From Plantago major (Eukaryota; Streptophyta; Magnoliopsida; Lamiales; Plantaginaceae), in the NCBI GenBank assembly GCA_026545765.1, contig JAIFAC010000025.1:1-64000 (forward strand): 64,000 nt of DNA, written 5' to 3'. The notes beneath the pieces were generated by a model. The model saw nothing but the letters and a program-made list of their open reading frames with translations, searched no databases and was not told the origin of the DNA. The position numbers were made by a program, and so were the translations under genes. Within the stretch, counting starts at the first letter, position 1. Each line of letters opens with the position of its first letter. Below, piece by piece: positions 12,965 to 25,479 of the stretch.

Positions 12965-15900
12965 ATGGCGGATGGAGAAGAAGAAGAGAATTTGGAAGAG
13001 CAACTGAGTCTCAACTCCATGACCACGACGATTCCATCAAAGCCGTTGCCGAAGCCCTCTCATCCGATCCCCAAAACCCCGAACTTCTCTCGGTAATACT
13101 ACTTTTTTCCCTTTTCCAATTACCTATGCTCCTTGTTACGCCATGTTTTCTCCATTTTCCACTTCATTTCTAATCATTCTACTCCATTCCTTAACTCTTC
13201 AACATTATGGAATAATTGTTCTAATTCTGTCTTCTATCAATTTACTACCTATTCTAGCTGCATTAAATTAAGTCTGTCTTTCGGTTTTTGTCGATTATGT
13301 TGATATTGGTTTGAGAAGAGTTTCTCTTTGGATTGCATTAGGATTAAAAGTTGTAATCTTTCTTCGGGAGTTTATCGGTGGTTTACCCTGCAGCAGCTGA
13401 CACTTAGAGATGAAAGCCTAGGGGATCGAATGGGATTTTAGACCCAGTACTCCTAGGCGTAAACCGCAGATACTTGGTACTGTCTTGTATCCACCTGTCC
13501 AGTGCTGTAGGGTTTGCAATATATGGGTTGTCTAGATTTTGTTTTAACTAGGTTGGTTGATGGCTAAAATAAGGAGAAAATATATGATAACAAATTAGTA
13601 GATGATAGAGCCTCGGTGTGCATATTCCAGAGAATGGGGATACAACTGACTGAGTAGGTGACAGTTTATGAAAGCTGACACTATCTGCCGAATTTGAACC
13701 TCGACCGGTGACTCGAGAAGATGATGTTCTACCGACTGCTATGACGTTTTGGTTATTTTAAAAGCCAACTGCTTCTATTTTTTTTTTTTTCAGATTAGAA
13801 AAGGAATAATCCATGTATAGAAAGTGATGTTCTATATTTTTACTAAGCTCTCCCTTAGGTCCGTGGGTCTCGACATCATATACCACAATGTTCGTTAATT
13901 GCGAAAATAGAACTAAATGCGCCTTCTCGGAAAACTTCTTAATTAACCAGCTAATCTGATGGATGGGTTACACTATGTTTGAACTATAAATATTTAGGTA
14001 TATCAGTGTAAGTTAATTTAAATTGCCTGAAAATGAGAGAAAAGAAACATACTGTGATAGTAAAACAAAGTGAAATTCTTAGGAAAGGCCATCTTCTCCT
14101 AACATTAGTAAACTGCACACCACCACCCCCTCTTTCCCCTATTTTACACTGGTGTGAAGCGTGTTTTCTTCAGACTTACTCTAAAAAAACCCGGAAAATT
14201 CTTAGATTTATGATTAAGTTTAGCGTCATCTTTATTTAGGAACTGGTGAGATCTCATGAACAATGAGATGTCAATGTGATTTTAGGCATCATATGTTGAA
14301 TGGGCATGGATAGAAAGAAGACCATACTACTTTTCTTTAGTCTGAAAATGTCTGAATTTTGGCGTCCTCAAAGAAGACCATACTACTAAAGGACAAAGCG
14401 TGGAACCTGTAGTTTTTCACCTAGTCCATTATGAAGATGTCTCCGTTGTTCCATACAATAAAACTGGTTGCAGAAACCTGCTGTATACTTTAGTCTCAAG
14501 AGTATCTACATTTGAATAGGCTCACCAACACGAAGCTCAAATAGAGTTTCAGAAACATCAAATGATTACGTAATAATAACTTCTGATGAAGTCACATTGA
14601 ACTTCATGCAAAATGCATATAATAAAAGTGGGTTTAACGTTCTTTTATGTATTTTAATTTTTATCTTTCCTGTTGAGTTTCTGTCGGGAGCGTAGAAGAT
14701 TGTTACCAGAAATCAAACAGATTTGGCTTTGAATAACGAAAACTTATGTGCAGTTTAGATATGTATAATCTGCCACCTGAACTGCTTGGACTTTGTTTCA
14801 TGAGTTTTGCTCTGCTAATATGTGAACATGACAGAGTTTCTTTGGCATGTTGAGTGGGTCTTTAGATCCTTGTGCATGTTACATTTCAATTTTGAGAGTC
14901 CTTGTAATCTGTTGTTGTCTAGTTAAGTGAAATGCAATTCTCTCGATCATCATGCATTGAAGTATTATGGGTGTCATGTATCTTTGCTGTAGTGCTTCCT
15001 TATTCTTTATATTTGGATCTTTTAAAGGATACACCTGTAGTTGAAAGGTTTTACTTGAATTCATATTATTTGCCGTTGTGATTAGTGAATAGACAAAACC
15101 AATTCTTGCATTGATGTATTTTGTCACAAAATCCATGCTGGATGAAATTATCTATGGCCAGAAAGTTTGTGATATTGCACTTTATCGCTGCTGATACTGT
15201 CTTTTTTTTGTGCTCTAATTATCTCGATGTATAATGCTTGTATAGATCCATGTGGAGCTCGTTCAAGCGATCAAAAGATGCTGAGAAGGGGCTATTTGAG
15301 TTAAAGCAGGCAAGGTTGCTTGAGAGGCTGATTCGTTTTGCAAGCTTACGTTGTGTACTGATGGCGTCAAAGACAAAGTAGAGTCCTTAGCTCAAAACAG
15401 GTGAAGATGAAGAACTGGTGGAACCAAGATTTTCAGTTGGATCAAAATGTAGATTCCGCCACACTGATGGGAGGTGGTACAGTGGTCTTGTTGTTGGGTT
15501 GGAAGGATCAGAAACTGCAAAGATATCTTTCCTTACACCGACGTCTGAAAACATGGTGGTGAGTTTTAGTATTCACTAATCTTCTCCTTTACTGTTTTAT
15601 TTTTTTTATTTTTTTTATTTGTTTCCTATATCAGTTTAGATACTTTAATTTTTCATGTTGCCATTATACTCCCTCCTTCCCGGATTCAATTACCAGCGGG
15701 TCCAAACATAAGTTTTAAGAGAAAAGTGAGTAAAGTATGAAGATGGTAATAAAGTAGGAAAGAGATTGAATAAAGTAAGAGATAGTGAATAAAAAGTATG
15801 AAAGGAGTGAATAAAGTAGGAGAAAGATTTTCCATTAAAGGAATGGGAAGTTGAAATTGGGGCGTCCCAAAACAGAATCTTGGGAAGTTGAATTTGGGAT

Positions 15901-18234
15901 GGAGGGTATATGATTAGCATACAGATGGTTTAAGTTAACTAAGGGTCATCTTAGTGCCTTTTCCTATAACATGTACAGCTAGAGTTAAAACTGATATTTT
16001 CCACATTTGCAAGATTTATCTTATGTACCTTCAAAATATATTGCTAATTCTCCTCCTATCTGTATCGGTTAAGTATTGAGTTTAGCATCATAATCCTGGA
16101 GATCTTTGGAGCATGACATAATTTTGTTGAGAATCAGCATTATAATCCCTGTTATATCACAACTTGAAAATGTCCTGTCCATATAATAGCTATGAATAAG
16201 ATTCATTCATGCATTTTGAGACTTTATCATTTCCTGAATAAGAGCGAAATTCCATAACATTCAACCATTTTGCCATGATTGTTGTGGCTACAGTCTCTAG
16301 TTTTTTATTTCCTCCAACCTTTAAGGATACCATGATCCTGAATTGATTGTACCTGGATTGAAAAACCTATCTGATAGTCATTTTCAATACTCTCGCTGCC
16401 CTTTTTCCCACCTTTTGTGGTTTTGCCTGCTTGACTAATTTTGCAAGTTGCTTCTGCTTATTTTATTGACATACTGTTTTTGTAAACTATCACTGCTTAG
16501 TTTAACCAGAAACAGTGTTTGCAGAACCAACTTCTGTTTTATTTAGCTTCTGATTTTGTAAAGCACCTTTAGAGGTGATTCACGGAATCAGCTATAAATA
16601 TTCTTGAACATTAAAAAACAGTACTTAGTTTAATTATATAAAACTCAAAGACTGTTGATGCTTTGAAATTCTTATGCACCGCGTTTTTCACTCTCTTTTG
16701 TCTTGATGAATTGACTGGTTTAAGTTGGTCTCTGATACTAATGCTAGACCACACTAGTGCAGATGTGCAAGTTCTTTCTACAACGATGTCGATTTGCTAG
16801 TAATTGCCGCTTATCACATGGTATGTTTCAAAGCATATCAAAATTTGTAACATTGACCTTATGGATGGTTTCTAATATCAACAAATTGTTTGTATATCTT
16901 GATATGTGGACTATTCTATGAGACAGATTATTCCTCTTAAATTTGATACAGCCAACTATAGAAGAGTGAGTAGATTCTCTAGTTTGAGTGAGCCTTGATC
17001 TAACTAGATACTTCCTTCTTAGTTAGAAGAATGGATTTACCTCGTCTCCTGCTTCAATGGTCTGCATCAGTCCATTGTATATTATGAACTGTGTTTGATA
17101 ATATATATATCTCCTGGTTCTATCCCCATTCAATTTTTAACATTTTTGTTTAGGTTGATTGTGTAATTGAACTTGTCATCAGCTTACTTGGGTTATTTGT
17201 GACATGTTACTACCTATCTGTTCATAAGCATCTTGAACTGGGCTAATATATATTTATCGTTGTCAGGAATTAGCGTTCCAGTATTTTCCTTGAAGAATTA
17301 TCTCCTGATATGGGATCAATCATTGGTGGGTTCCAGCATTTTGGCGCTTTCAGCCCTAAAGCTGGCGTCTGGAGGGAAGCTGAGCTTGCATCATGGGATG
17401 GAAATCTCGGATTAGGAAGTGGTTTTAGTGATGATGGAAGTTCAAGCGAAGCTGGGGACTGAAGCCATGGCGTTATTGGAATACATACAGGCGAGTGATG
17501 AACAAGAATCTGATGGAAGTTCTGAATTATATGATTCTAGTGACTCTGATGATAATAATCCACAAGGGTTGGGATTTCTAGAAAGCTCAACATCACAGAG
17601 AGGGTTCAAACTGACACTGCCATATTTGCCACGTGGGAAAATCACACCCGAGGCATTAATCGAAAATGATGGCAAATATGGGTTACCGTGAAGGAATGGG
17701 TTTAGGTGCATCGGGACAGGGGATTCTGGACCAGTTTCCGTAAAGTTCTTCCACGAAACAGTCTCTTGATCATGCTGTCAAAACTGAGACAGTAGAAACT
17801 AAAGATTCTCGGGGAAGCGCCAGTAGAATTAGTAAGAAAGCGGGATAGAAGTTGGCTGCAGCAATAAAGGATGCTGAGGATGAGGAGGAATCAAAGATGT
17901 TTTTCTCTTATAAATCATAACACGATGCATGGACAAATACTGAATGGGAATCTGGGAAGAAGCAGCAGCAGCTGCAGCAGAATAAGGGAATGGAGAGGTG
18001 AGGAAAGAGGACAGGAGAGCTCTGCTTGCTTGTGAAGATGAGATAAAAATTTGAGGGTGCAAGTTTCCAAACTAAGAAATGGCGAATCGAAACAAGAAGG
18101 AGAAGCCAGTGTACGAGGCTGCTATGAGGAAGCTTAGTGACACGCGGAGCTTTGGCTAATGCTGAGGAATCCATTTATGGACGTCGAATGCAGTTGCTAG
18201 GAAGGAAAAGAAAAGAAATGGCTCAAATTTTTGA
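12965..18234 (+). CDS. CCCH zinc finger and G-patch protein (ZGPAT-like), frameshifted
   Basis: The gene has four exons: 12965-13092, 15246-15558, 16763-16820 and 17267-18234, all with GT-AG borders. The start is the first ATG ([14 protein letters not shown]). Exon 2 encodes a helical region (HVELVQAIK) and a Tudor-like stretch ([20 protein letters not shown]). Exon 3 encodes a zinc finger, [18 protein letters not shown], with CCCH ligands. Exon 4 encodes an acidic stretch ([20 protein letters not shown]), a G-patch ([20 protein letters not shown]) and a C-terminal coiled coil ([11 protein letters not shown]) up to the family-typical lysine-rich end. The order matches plant homologues of human ZGPAT, nuclear RNA- or DNA-binding regulators; the function here is inferred. 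At least one base is lost in exon 1 (after codon 14), one is gained early in exon 2 (aaaag), several are altered in exon 4, and one T is gained before the TGA. Since splice sites and motifs are intact, these may be sequence errors; a recent pseudogene is the alternative. Confidence 0.82.
13380..13750 (-). mobile_element. tRNA-derived SINE in intron 1
   Basis: On the minus strand an A-box-like string (tagcagtcggtaga, 13741-13728) is followed about 20 bases later by a B-box-like string (ggtcgaggttcaaattc, 13706-13690). These are the internal RNA polymerase III promoter boxes of a tRNA-derived SINE. The downstream body includes a string (gcggtttacgcctagg) like those in plant SINE tails. The 3' border is approximate and no duplication was confirmed. 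A true tRNA gene is excluded because no cloverleaf is present. Confidence 0.5.
15669..15906. mobile_element. Stowaway MITE in intron 2
   Basis: The 238 bp element begins ctccctccttcccggattca and ends in tgaatttgggatggaggg, an imperfect inverted repeat, flanked by TA on both sides. TA duplication and the ctccctcc end are Stowaway (Tc1/mariner) hallmarks. The body has repeated aataaagta motifs and no gene. It lies in intron 2 of the CCCH/G-patch gene, clear of the splice sites. Confidence 0.8.
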
Positions 18235-18327
18235 AGGTTAAATCACTTGGGCTGTACTTGTAGATAAACTAAGCATTTTGTATGTATGTTTTCATAATTT
18301 ATTCTTGGAGAAAATGGCTTTTCCCTA

Positions 18328-20140
18328 ATGTTTAAGTGCACTATTGCAGTTAGAAACCATCTGAACCTGGCTGTTTTGGGAATATTAATGATGTCTGAAA
18401 CTCTGAATCATATGAACAAAGGCCAATGGCTATGGTCCATTCACCAATTTCTCAACCTCAGGTTCAACCTAATCCATTTGACAGATGGTACAGCATTTTG
18501 CAACACCGTAACTTTTCGAGTAACAGGATTAACATCGCATCTTTAACTACAATAACATACTTGGTTTCAAACATTTTGTATTTTATCATATAATTGCATT
18601 ATCTGTTTTTCTAAACATGTGTTGTTGGTATAGTAGTTATACATGTGAGCATATAGTTATTTATATAACTGTTATGGTTGTTTCCTTGTAGTTCATTGTG
18701 TGATGGCATACATGACATTAGTTTTCTTGATGGGATATTATTATGAAAACAAATTATAAACCATAACTAGAAGCAGGCAATATATACAGTTGTCACCTCC
18801 AAATTTGTTTACCAATTCAATTTATTTCTTTTACCTTAACTTTAATAAACCATGACTTGCCACATAATTTATATATGAAACATATAAAATTCCTGCGAGG
18901 AATACTGCATTTCTTTTGCTTCTACATCCAGAATAACATATGCATCATTTTACTTGCATCCACCGGCACCAAATCCTAACTTTCACCAGCAACATCATAC
19001 ACAACCTGCAATGTCTTCTGCTGAGTATTACCAAATATCCCGACATCCTCGCATCGCCATTGCCCCGGCTGCAAAGCAAGCCATGACGATGCTAACAAAC
19101 ACAAAGTATCCCTGAAGGTCCAAGTTAACATTCATTTCACTCCAAATGTGAAACTTATATAAGGAATTGACACAGATGTATAATTGCTGAAATCGTGGCA
19201 TGTATCCAGTATGGAAAAGGCTGGAGAGCTCAGGTACTTGGGACATCAAAGCTTCTTCTGGAATGCTGTACTCATTGCACTATAAGCTGCGGTGGGAGTC
19301 GATGTTATTCACCGTGCCAAGTGTCGATTATTGACCCTGCTGTGGTGAATGTGGATACGGAAAGTGGTGATTGGCGTCCACCTACGCTTGCTCGCCAGGA
19401 TATCGATGAAATAGAATGAAAGCGTTCCTTGAGAGCTGGAGAAAGGGTGAATTTGGCATTCTCTGAAGTTCCTATGGATCGAAGGTTAAAAATATCAGCA
19501 AAGACAGATGAAAAAGTACAGAATCGCGTATCAGTTTTCAGCTCACCGTTGTATAATCAACATGAAACTTTAAAACCAAAATTTTAGTCTGTACCTTTGC
19601 CTGAGTATTTAAGTATCCTGATGAGCTTGAAGTTGATGGCAAGCAATAGGAGAAGTATTTGCCGTACTTTTGCGTTGTTTGCGACACTATGGAAAGACTG
19701 TCTCTCCCAAGCTAATAAACAGCCGTGTTGCGAACAAACCTTGGTTGTTCTGGCGCACCGAACAAAGGATTGGGGAAAACATCAGTTGGATATTGTTAGT
19801 TTGTCTCTACTAAAAATCCAGCGGAGAAAGACTGGTCGCCATATTGTATCCCGTAGATGCGTGGAGGTAGAGCATCGGGCTGTTCCCGTGGCGGATCTCA
19901 ATTGAGAACATAAGTTTGAAGTGCAAGTGATGTTTGAGTGGGAGGTAGATGATGAAGGGTTGAAGATTGGATCTTGTTGTTGGTAGCATGATCGTGCATG
20001 GTTGGCATTGTGTCCATGTTAGGTCACTACCAGTGCTGAATATGAGAGATACATATTTGGTTGGGGTGCGAGGCCTACTTTCACAAGGTAGTTCCCGAAG
20101 TGAGAGCCTGATTGTCGGGGAAGTTGACCTTCTTGTCCGT
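18328..20140 (+). pseudogene. unrecognised host-type gene, frameshifted
   Basis: Protein-like stretches follow one another on the plus strand in shifting frames. The first is a Gln/Pro-rich start (VHSPISQPQVQPNPFDRW, about 18430-18487). After a probable intron comes a His/Pro/Gln-rich block (PPAPNPNFHQQHHTQPAM, about 18960-19015), then PRIAIAPAAKQAMTML (about 19050-19095). Further on are GDWRPPTLARQDIDEIE (about 19370-19418) and MDRRLKISAKTDEKVQNRVS (about 19472-19531), then a less certain tail to about 20140. Composition and conserved-looking motifs suggest a real plant protein of at least 400 residues. I do not recognise the family. It starts about 100 bp beyond the stop of the CCCH/G-patch gene, in the same orientation, so a downstream exon set of one locus is possible, but that protein already ends normally. 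Confidence 0.4.
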
Positions 20141-20399
20141 GATCTCGTTTGTGTTTGATTTGGGTCTGAGTCGGGTCTGGATCACATTTACCCTCGATTC
20201 GTCATGGGAACAGACGTTCTCAAGAATGGTTTGGTTGTGGACTTGTCTTGGCCCTGGTTGTGAACACGGACCATGCCTGTGAAAGACATCCAATGTGGAT
20301 TTCCTTTCTCCTGCAGGGTATGACCATACACTGGATTTAGGATCAAGGATGGTTACTATGTCCATAGATAATATGCACATTGATGATTTACCTAGTTCG

Positions 20400-22477
20400 G
20401 TTCTTCAATTGGTATTTAGTTTAATCATCTTTGATTGTAACTACATGAGTCACTATAGTATGATATAAGTATAGGGTGAAATCGTTTTAGAAAATGTGTA
20501 TCCAATTAAAATATGTGACTATAAAATATGGCAAATATAGTGAACACAGAGATTATTGAAGTTTCTTGTCAGATGAACCATACTACCACACAAACTAAAG
20601 CTAAATAGTTGTGCGACAATATTCTTGGACAATGATGTCTTCCAGCACATTTCATAATTGAAAATTGATATAAATACATTTTCCTATTTAAAAAAAAAAA
20701 AACTAAGATAGGTTTGTCTCAATTGTTTTCTATACTACATCGATAATGCTATAGTGACATGCAGTTTTTAATGTTATTCCACCAAATATATAATCACATC
20801 ATGAACATGCCCCGATCCTTTACTACTACAATAGTATGTTCACGTAAAAAAATATACAGAAAAACGTCGTAATGGAGTATTAATGTAAATGATTTAGATT
20901 CTAATCTCTCTGATTTTGAGTTTTTGAATGAGATAAATCTTGTCATAGTATTATAGACTCAGGGTCACGTCAACCTAAATTCAATTCACACGGATACAAA
21001 CTCCAAAATGGTGAAAGTCGACTCTAGTGGAAGAAGTAGTCACAGGGCTGTTGGAGTTACACAGAAATGGACAAATGCAGATGGTATGGTGTGCTATAAG
21101 ACAATGAAGTGAATAGCCCACCATTATTAATAAACATCAACATGGATTTATTTTAGTTTCTTCTTCATCTTCATAAAAGGCAAAGGTTCACACTCAATCA
21201 CAGCTGTTCTGCCTAATCTTCCATTCATTTTAATTATTGGGCTAAATTAATTAATTAAACAACTGCAATCATTAATTATAGCAAACAACCTATCATGGCC
21301 AAGACAAACCTCCATCATCATAGATTCTAATTAGATTCAAACTTCCATTGACTAAAATATCATCATTTCAAACTCCGCACCAAAACAATCGCTATATTTC
21401 ATTTTATCACAGGAAACATAAGAAAATAATATTATAGGAGTGAGGTGAGTTGTTGTAGTATATAATGAATAAAAAAATATAAAAATAGGTGCTTTTTAAT
21501 AAAATAAAAAGTAATAAATAAGTGAGTGAGGTAAATTAAAGTTATAAATATTTATCTGATTCTGAGGGTAATGTTATTTTGAAAATGTAATAAATTGAAA
21601 TGTAACAACTTGATACAACGTGAAATGGTAAAATATAACAACTGAGCTATTTTAGGACGAATTAAGTAGGTATGTTATTTATTTAAAAATTGTCAATTGA
21701 TTTTAATCAGTTTAAAATTGATTTTGTCAAATAATAAATCTTGTAAAACACTTAATTAATCTAAATAATTTGCAAATAAAGGATGAAATATCAGTTATAT
21801 AATAATCAACTTTTAACTAATTTATAATATGATTTTTTAAACTACTTATATTATATATAATGAGCTTACTTTTGCCAAAGTGGAACTGAGTATTGATAAA
21901 TAAAATTGGTTTTGCTAGATCTAGTCTATCATTTATCAAAATATTTAGTAAGAGAGGTGTTTAATAAATTAATTAGCGATAAACTATTGTATTAAAAATC
22001 AAATTAACCGGCACAGTTCAACCGTTTTGATTGTTATTTTTGTAAAAATGGTCGTGGTCACTTATTGAAACTACCGACAGCAAACCAGTGTGAAGTGTGA
22101 ACCAGTAAAACCACTTTATTTTATCCAAACCAGTAAAAGCGTTTTGTGATTCAACCACTGATTAACTCTTTAAATTATTTTCCCCAATCTCATATAAGAT
22201 AAAGTATGAATATTCAAATTTGATCATTCTAAAATAATTTTTAAGCTTCATGAAATACAATAAAATAATAGATAACAATTTCCTTACTTTTATATTAAAC
22301 GTATCTTATTCATGTATAAAATTTGGGATATAATTCGCATATTGACTTCATAATATTTATAGGACAATTTATATTGTTTAACATACAATTATGTAGGTTC
22401 AGTATTTGTGCACTCATTACTTTATCCAGAAAATAAGTATCACTCATCCTTTTCGTAAAGGTAAACGATTGTATTAA
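20400..22477. other. gene-free AT-rich intergenic stretch
   Basis: No coding motif was seen. The stretch holds a short poly(A) run at 20690, MITE-like strings near 21420-21480 (ataggagtgaggtgag, agtatataatgaataaa), and, near 22015-22140, repeated aaccagtaaaa and cgaccg-type strings that recur near 22720-22790. Confidence 0.35.
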
Positions 22478-22690
22478 AGCGATTTTAAGAAAAATGTATA
22501 AAGTATGTGATCAAAATATGTGGTGGAGAATGAATATGAGATATTAATTGAGTGGAAAGAAATCATTATGGTAAAATATTTGGTTGAAATAGGTTTTACT
22601 ATAAAACTAATTTTCATAAAAATAAATGTAACACTTTTTAGTGAAACAAACGAAAAATTATACTTTTAGTGAAACGGAGAATCTATATTT
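22478..22690 (-). mobile_element. diverged MITE, inverted relative of the one at 43497
   Basis: Bases about 22605-22665 (aactaattttcataaa, then gtaacactttttagtgaaac) are the reverse complement of part of the MITE at 43497-43712, and weaker similarity extends over the rest. The terminal ctccctcc repeats have decayed here. Confidence 0.5.
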
Positions 22691-25390
22691 TATGTAAATA
22701 CTAGTAAACAGTTCAACTGGTGGTTCGACCGGTCAAATTAGTCGAACCAACAATTTACTTCTTTCAATTCACCTTCGGTCCAATTTTCCGTATAATGTGA
22801 TAAACTAGTTAATTTTTAAATATAGTATATAAAAACAAATCACTTTTAACTTATTCTTTTTCTTAAATAAACTGTATCATCAAAATTATCAGCTGAGTTG
22901 GTTTATAAGCTGTGAGTTTGGTAAATATATATTGCTAAACAAATTTCTATAATCTAACATTAAAATATTAAAACCATGATACTCTCTATCTATCTCAATT
23001 GTCGCATTTTCTACTGATATGTCAGAGTTTCTTGTATTTGATGACATGTAGATAGCTAGGTACAAACAAAATGAATTAAGCTTGAAATTGAGATAGCTAA
23101 CTCTTATACTATACCAACTTCAAATTCTGATCATAAAAGCATATGAAACCTTATTCGGGACATAGGATATGTATAATTGCATAGTATAACTAACCTTTAG
23201 TGGTTGTTAAGGGAGATATAGTGCAGGTTGAAGCTGGCAAAAGAGGTAATTTGAACAGTGTGAAAGTGGTGATCCACATGAGCTGCATCAAACCATCAAT
23301 TATGTGAACCAAAATCAACACTACACAGAAACAGTGCTCATCAACTTAGACATGATTGAGAAAACTGGAAGAAGAAGAAGAAGAATAATTCATAATAGTG
23401 AAGAAAGGAGAAAGAAAAGATCCTCCACTATATACTACTACTACTATTACTGTGACCTTTTGGTTTAGCATATTGACAACCATACAATCATGCATATATA
23501 TAGGCAAAGCTAGGAATAAGATTTTTAAGAAGCCATGGAATATAACTATCTAATTAATATACTAATGCTAGCTCCATTTTCTTTACAAATTTCCAATAGT
23601 AAACCATTATTAATTTTTGATCGAATTATTATTAAATATAATGATGAAGTCTCGAGGCGGTTTAAAATAATTTATTGAGATACATGGTTATATTGTATAA
23701 ACGAAAATCGCGATGTTATTAATGAAGCGTCTATGTTTCAACATTGGTGTTTTTTCTTAAATAAAAATAAATGAATTTCATTATGATATAGATTTTGAAT
23801 AATATGAATGATTTTCACAAAATATAAATTAGGAATTAAATGCTTTTACATAAATTATTTAGAGATAAATACTCTTTGAGATTTTATGATTTTTTATAAA
23901 TATATTTTAAGAGTAATTTTTGGTAAAAAACAGATTATAGACCCAATATATCTAACAAGTTGCACTATAGGTCAACCCAAGAGTCATCCTTCTTGTCGTC
24001 TTCGTCTTGCCCGTCAAATTGATAGTGGAAAATTTAAAGAAAATTGAGGGAGTAATATGGACGAAGACTTGGGTTTGAGATGTTATACTGTTTTGGCTGG
24101 TAGATAATTGTATGTATATGAACTAACTAATCAGTAGATTGTACTGTAATACCGGTGTCTTTCTCCATCTATTACATAAATTAAAAACTCTCAACTTTTT
24201 TTTTTATTATCCGATACAAACTCTTAAATCTATAATAAAGAAAGTTTGTATCTCACAATTAATTTTTATCCTTTCTATTTCATGTCTTTCATTATCTTAT
24301 TGATCTGATTCTTCTTTTAGTTCGTTACGAATACTCGGAAAAAAAAAGGAAGGAACCTTTTGCCCATTTAAGTGGTGCCTGATCTATAGAATATGATAGA
24401 TTGGCAAGTTTGAGTAAATTTGTACGCGTGTGCCCAGGTTAGGCTCTCTTCCATTAGTTTTGGTGGTTCATGTCAACTTATTAATTTGTATCTTATCAGT
24501 TTCTGGAAGCCATTTTAGTGTGTGTGTGTGATTGCAAACACTCATCACTGCGTACCTTTTCTTTTAAAGTAAAAGAGGTTTAATATTGTTTTCGACTTTA
24601 GTAGAGTTTTGTTAATGTTGTTTTAGACTTTAGTAGGTTGTTACTTCTTGTTTTGTTTTGTTTTCAGAAAACGCCACAAAATGGAAGGAATTGATGTAAA
24701 CACCATAGTGTATTTTAAGCATAAACCATTTCAGTAATTTTCCAAGTCAGAAGTGGAGACCACTTCAATGGGGATCATGATGACGTGTGCGACAGGTTTA
24801 CATTTATATACGCTCGTTATGAGCTTAGAAGTTTTAATTTCCTAATATTTTAAATTATTTTCATTTGTTTCATTCATAGTTGATTAATTATAAACAATAA
24901 ATATAATATAAAAAGTCTCTTGATCTTATGTTTTCCGTCTCTGAAACATATCTGTTCTTGAATATATTTGATCATTTCAAATTTCACTAGTTTTTCCTAT
25001 TAAATTCAAAACAAAATATTTCAAAGTCTGATATAATTAACTTCAATGCTCTTAAAATATATTAAATATACAAAAAAATTATTAAAAATTAGCGGAAACC
25101 ACGACCTATTAAAAGGCAGTTTTGAATCTCGTCATGAACCCTTATGAGACGTTTTTTTATATTTTCTGACGGCGACAACCATATCATTGAGAATAGTCTT
25201 AGTGGAGGTGTGCTCAAGACTTCATATTTTAATAGGAGAGCTTAAGAACTCGTCCTAGGGTTGGAAGCTACCTTATTAGGCAAATGTAATTTTATTGATA
25301 AAATGGAGTAGTATAATTTGTGTATAAAAATAAAATATTTTATTATTTGTTGTGATGATGCTTGGTATCTACGCTTTCTAGTTACATGGT
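22691..25390. other. intergenic stretch
   Basis: The stretch is AT-rich with no protein motif. It includes a tact microsatellite-like run near 23440, a MITE-like end (gagggagtaatat) near 24047, and a minus-strand promoter-like segment at 23340-23510. Confidence 0.35.
23340..23510 (-). promoter_or_regulatory. possible minus-strand promoter and leader
   Basis: Read on the minus strand, a TATA-like cctatatatatgcatg (about 23505-23490) is followed by a C/T-rich leader, then a short start MNYSSSSSSS that stops after about 16 codons. No longer coding frame was found downstream, so a non-coding transcript or a chance match are both possible. Confidence 0.2.
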
Positions 25391-25479
25391 ATGAAGGTCT
25401 TTTTCTTTTTTGGTGTTGAAGAATTGCACTCTTTAGACTATATCAAAATTAAGCGGTATATCTGAGGTGAAGGAATTGT

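Noticed and set aside
13690..13741. Possible tRNA gene on the minus strand
   Set aside because: A- and B-box strings are present but no acceptor stem or anticodon arm can be formed; a tRNA-derived SINE explains it better.
23221..23320. microRNA precursor (a gttgaagctggcaa string is close to miR167)
   Set aside because: The similarity covers only about 11 bases and no complementary arm lies within 200 bases.
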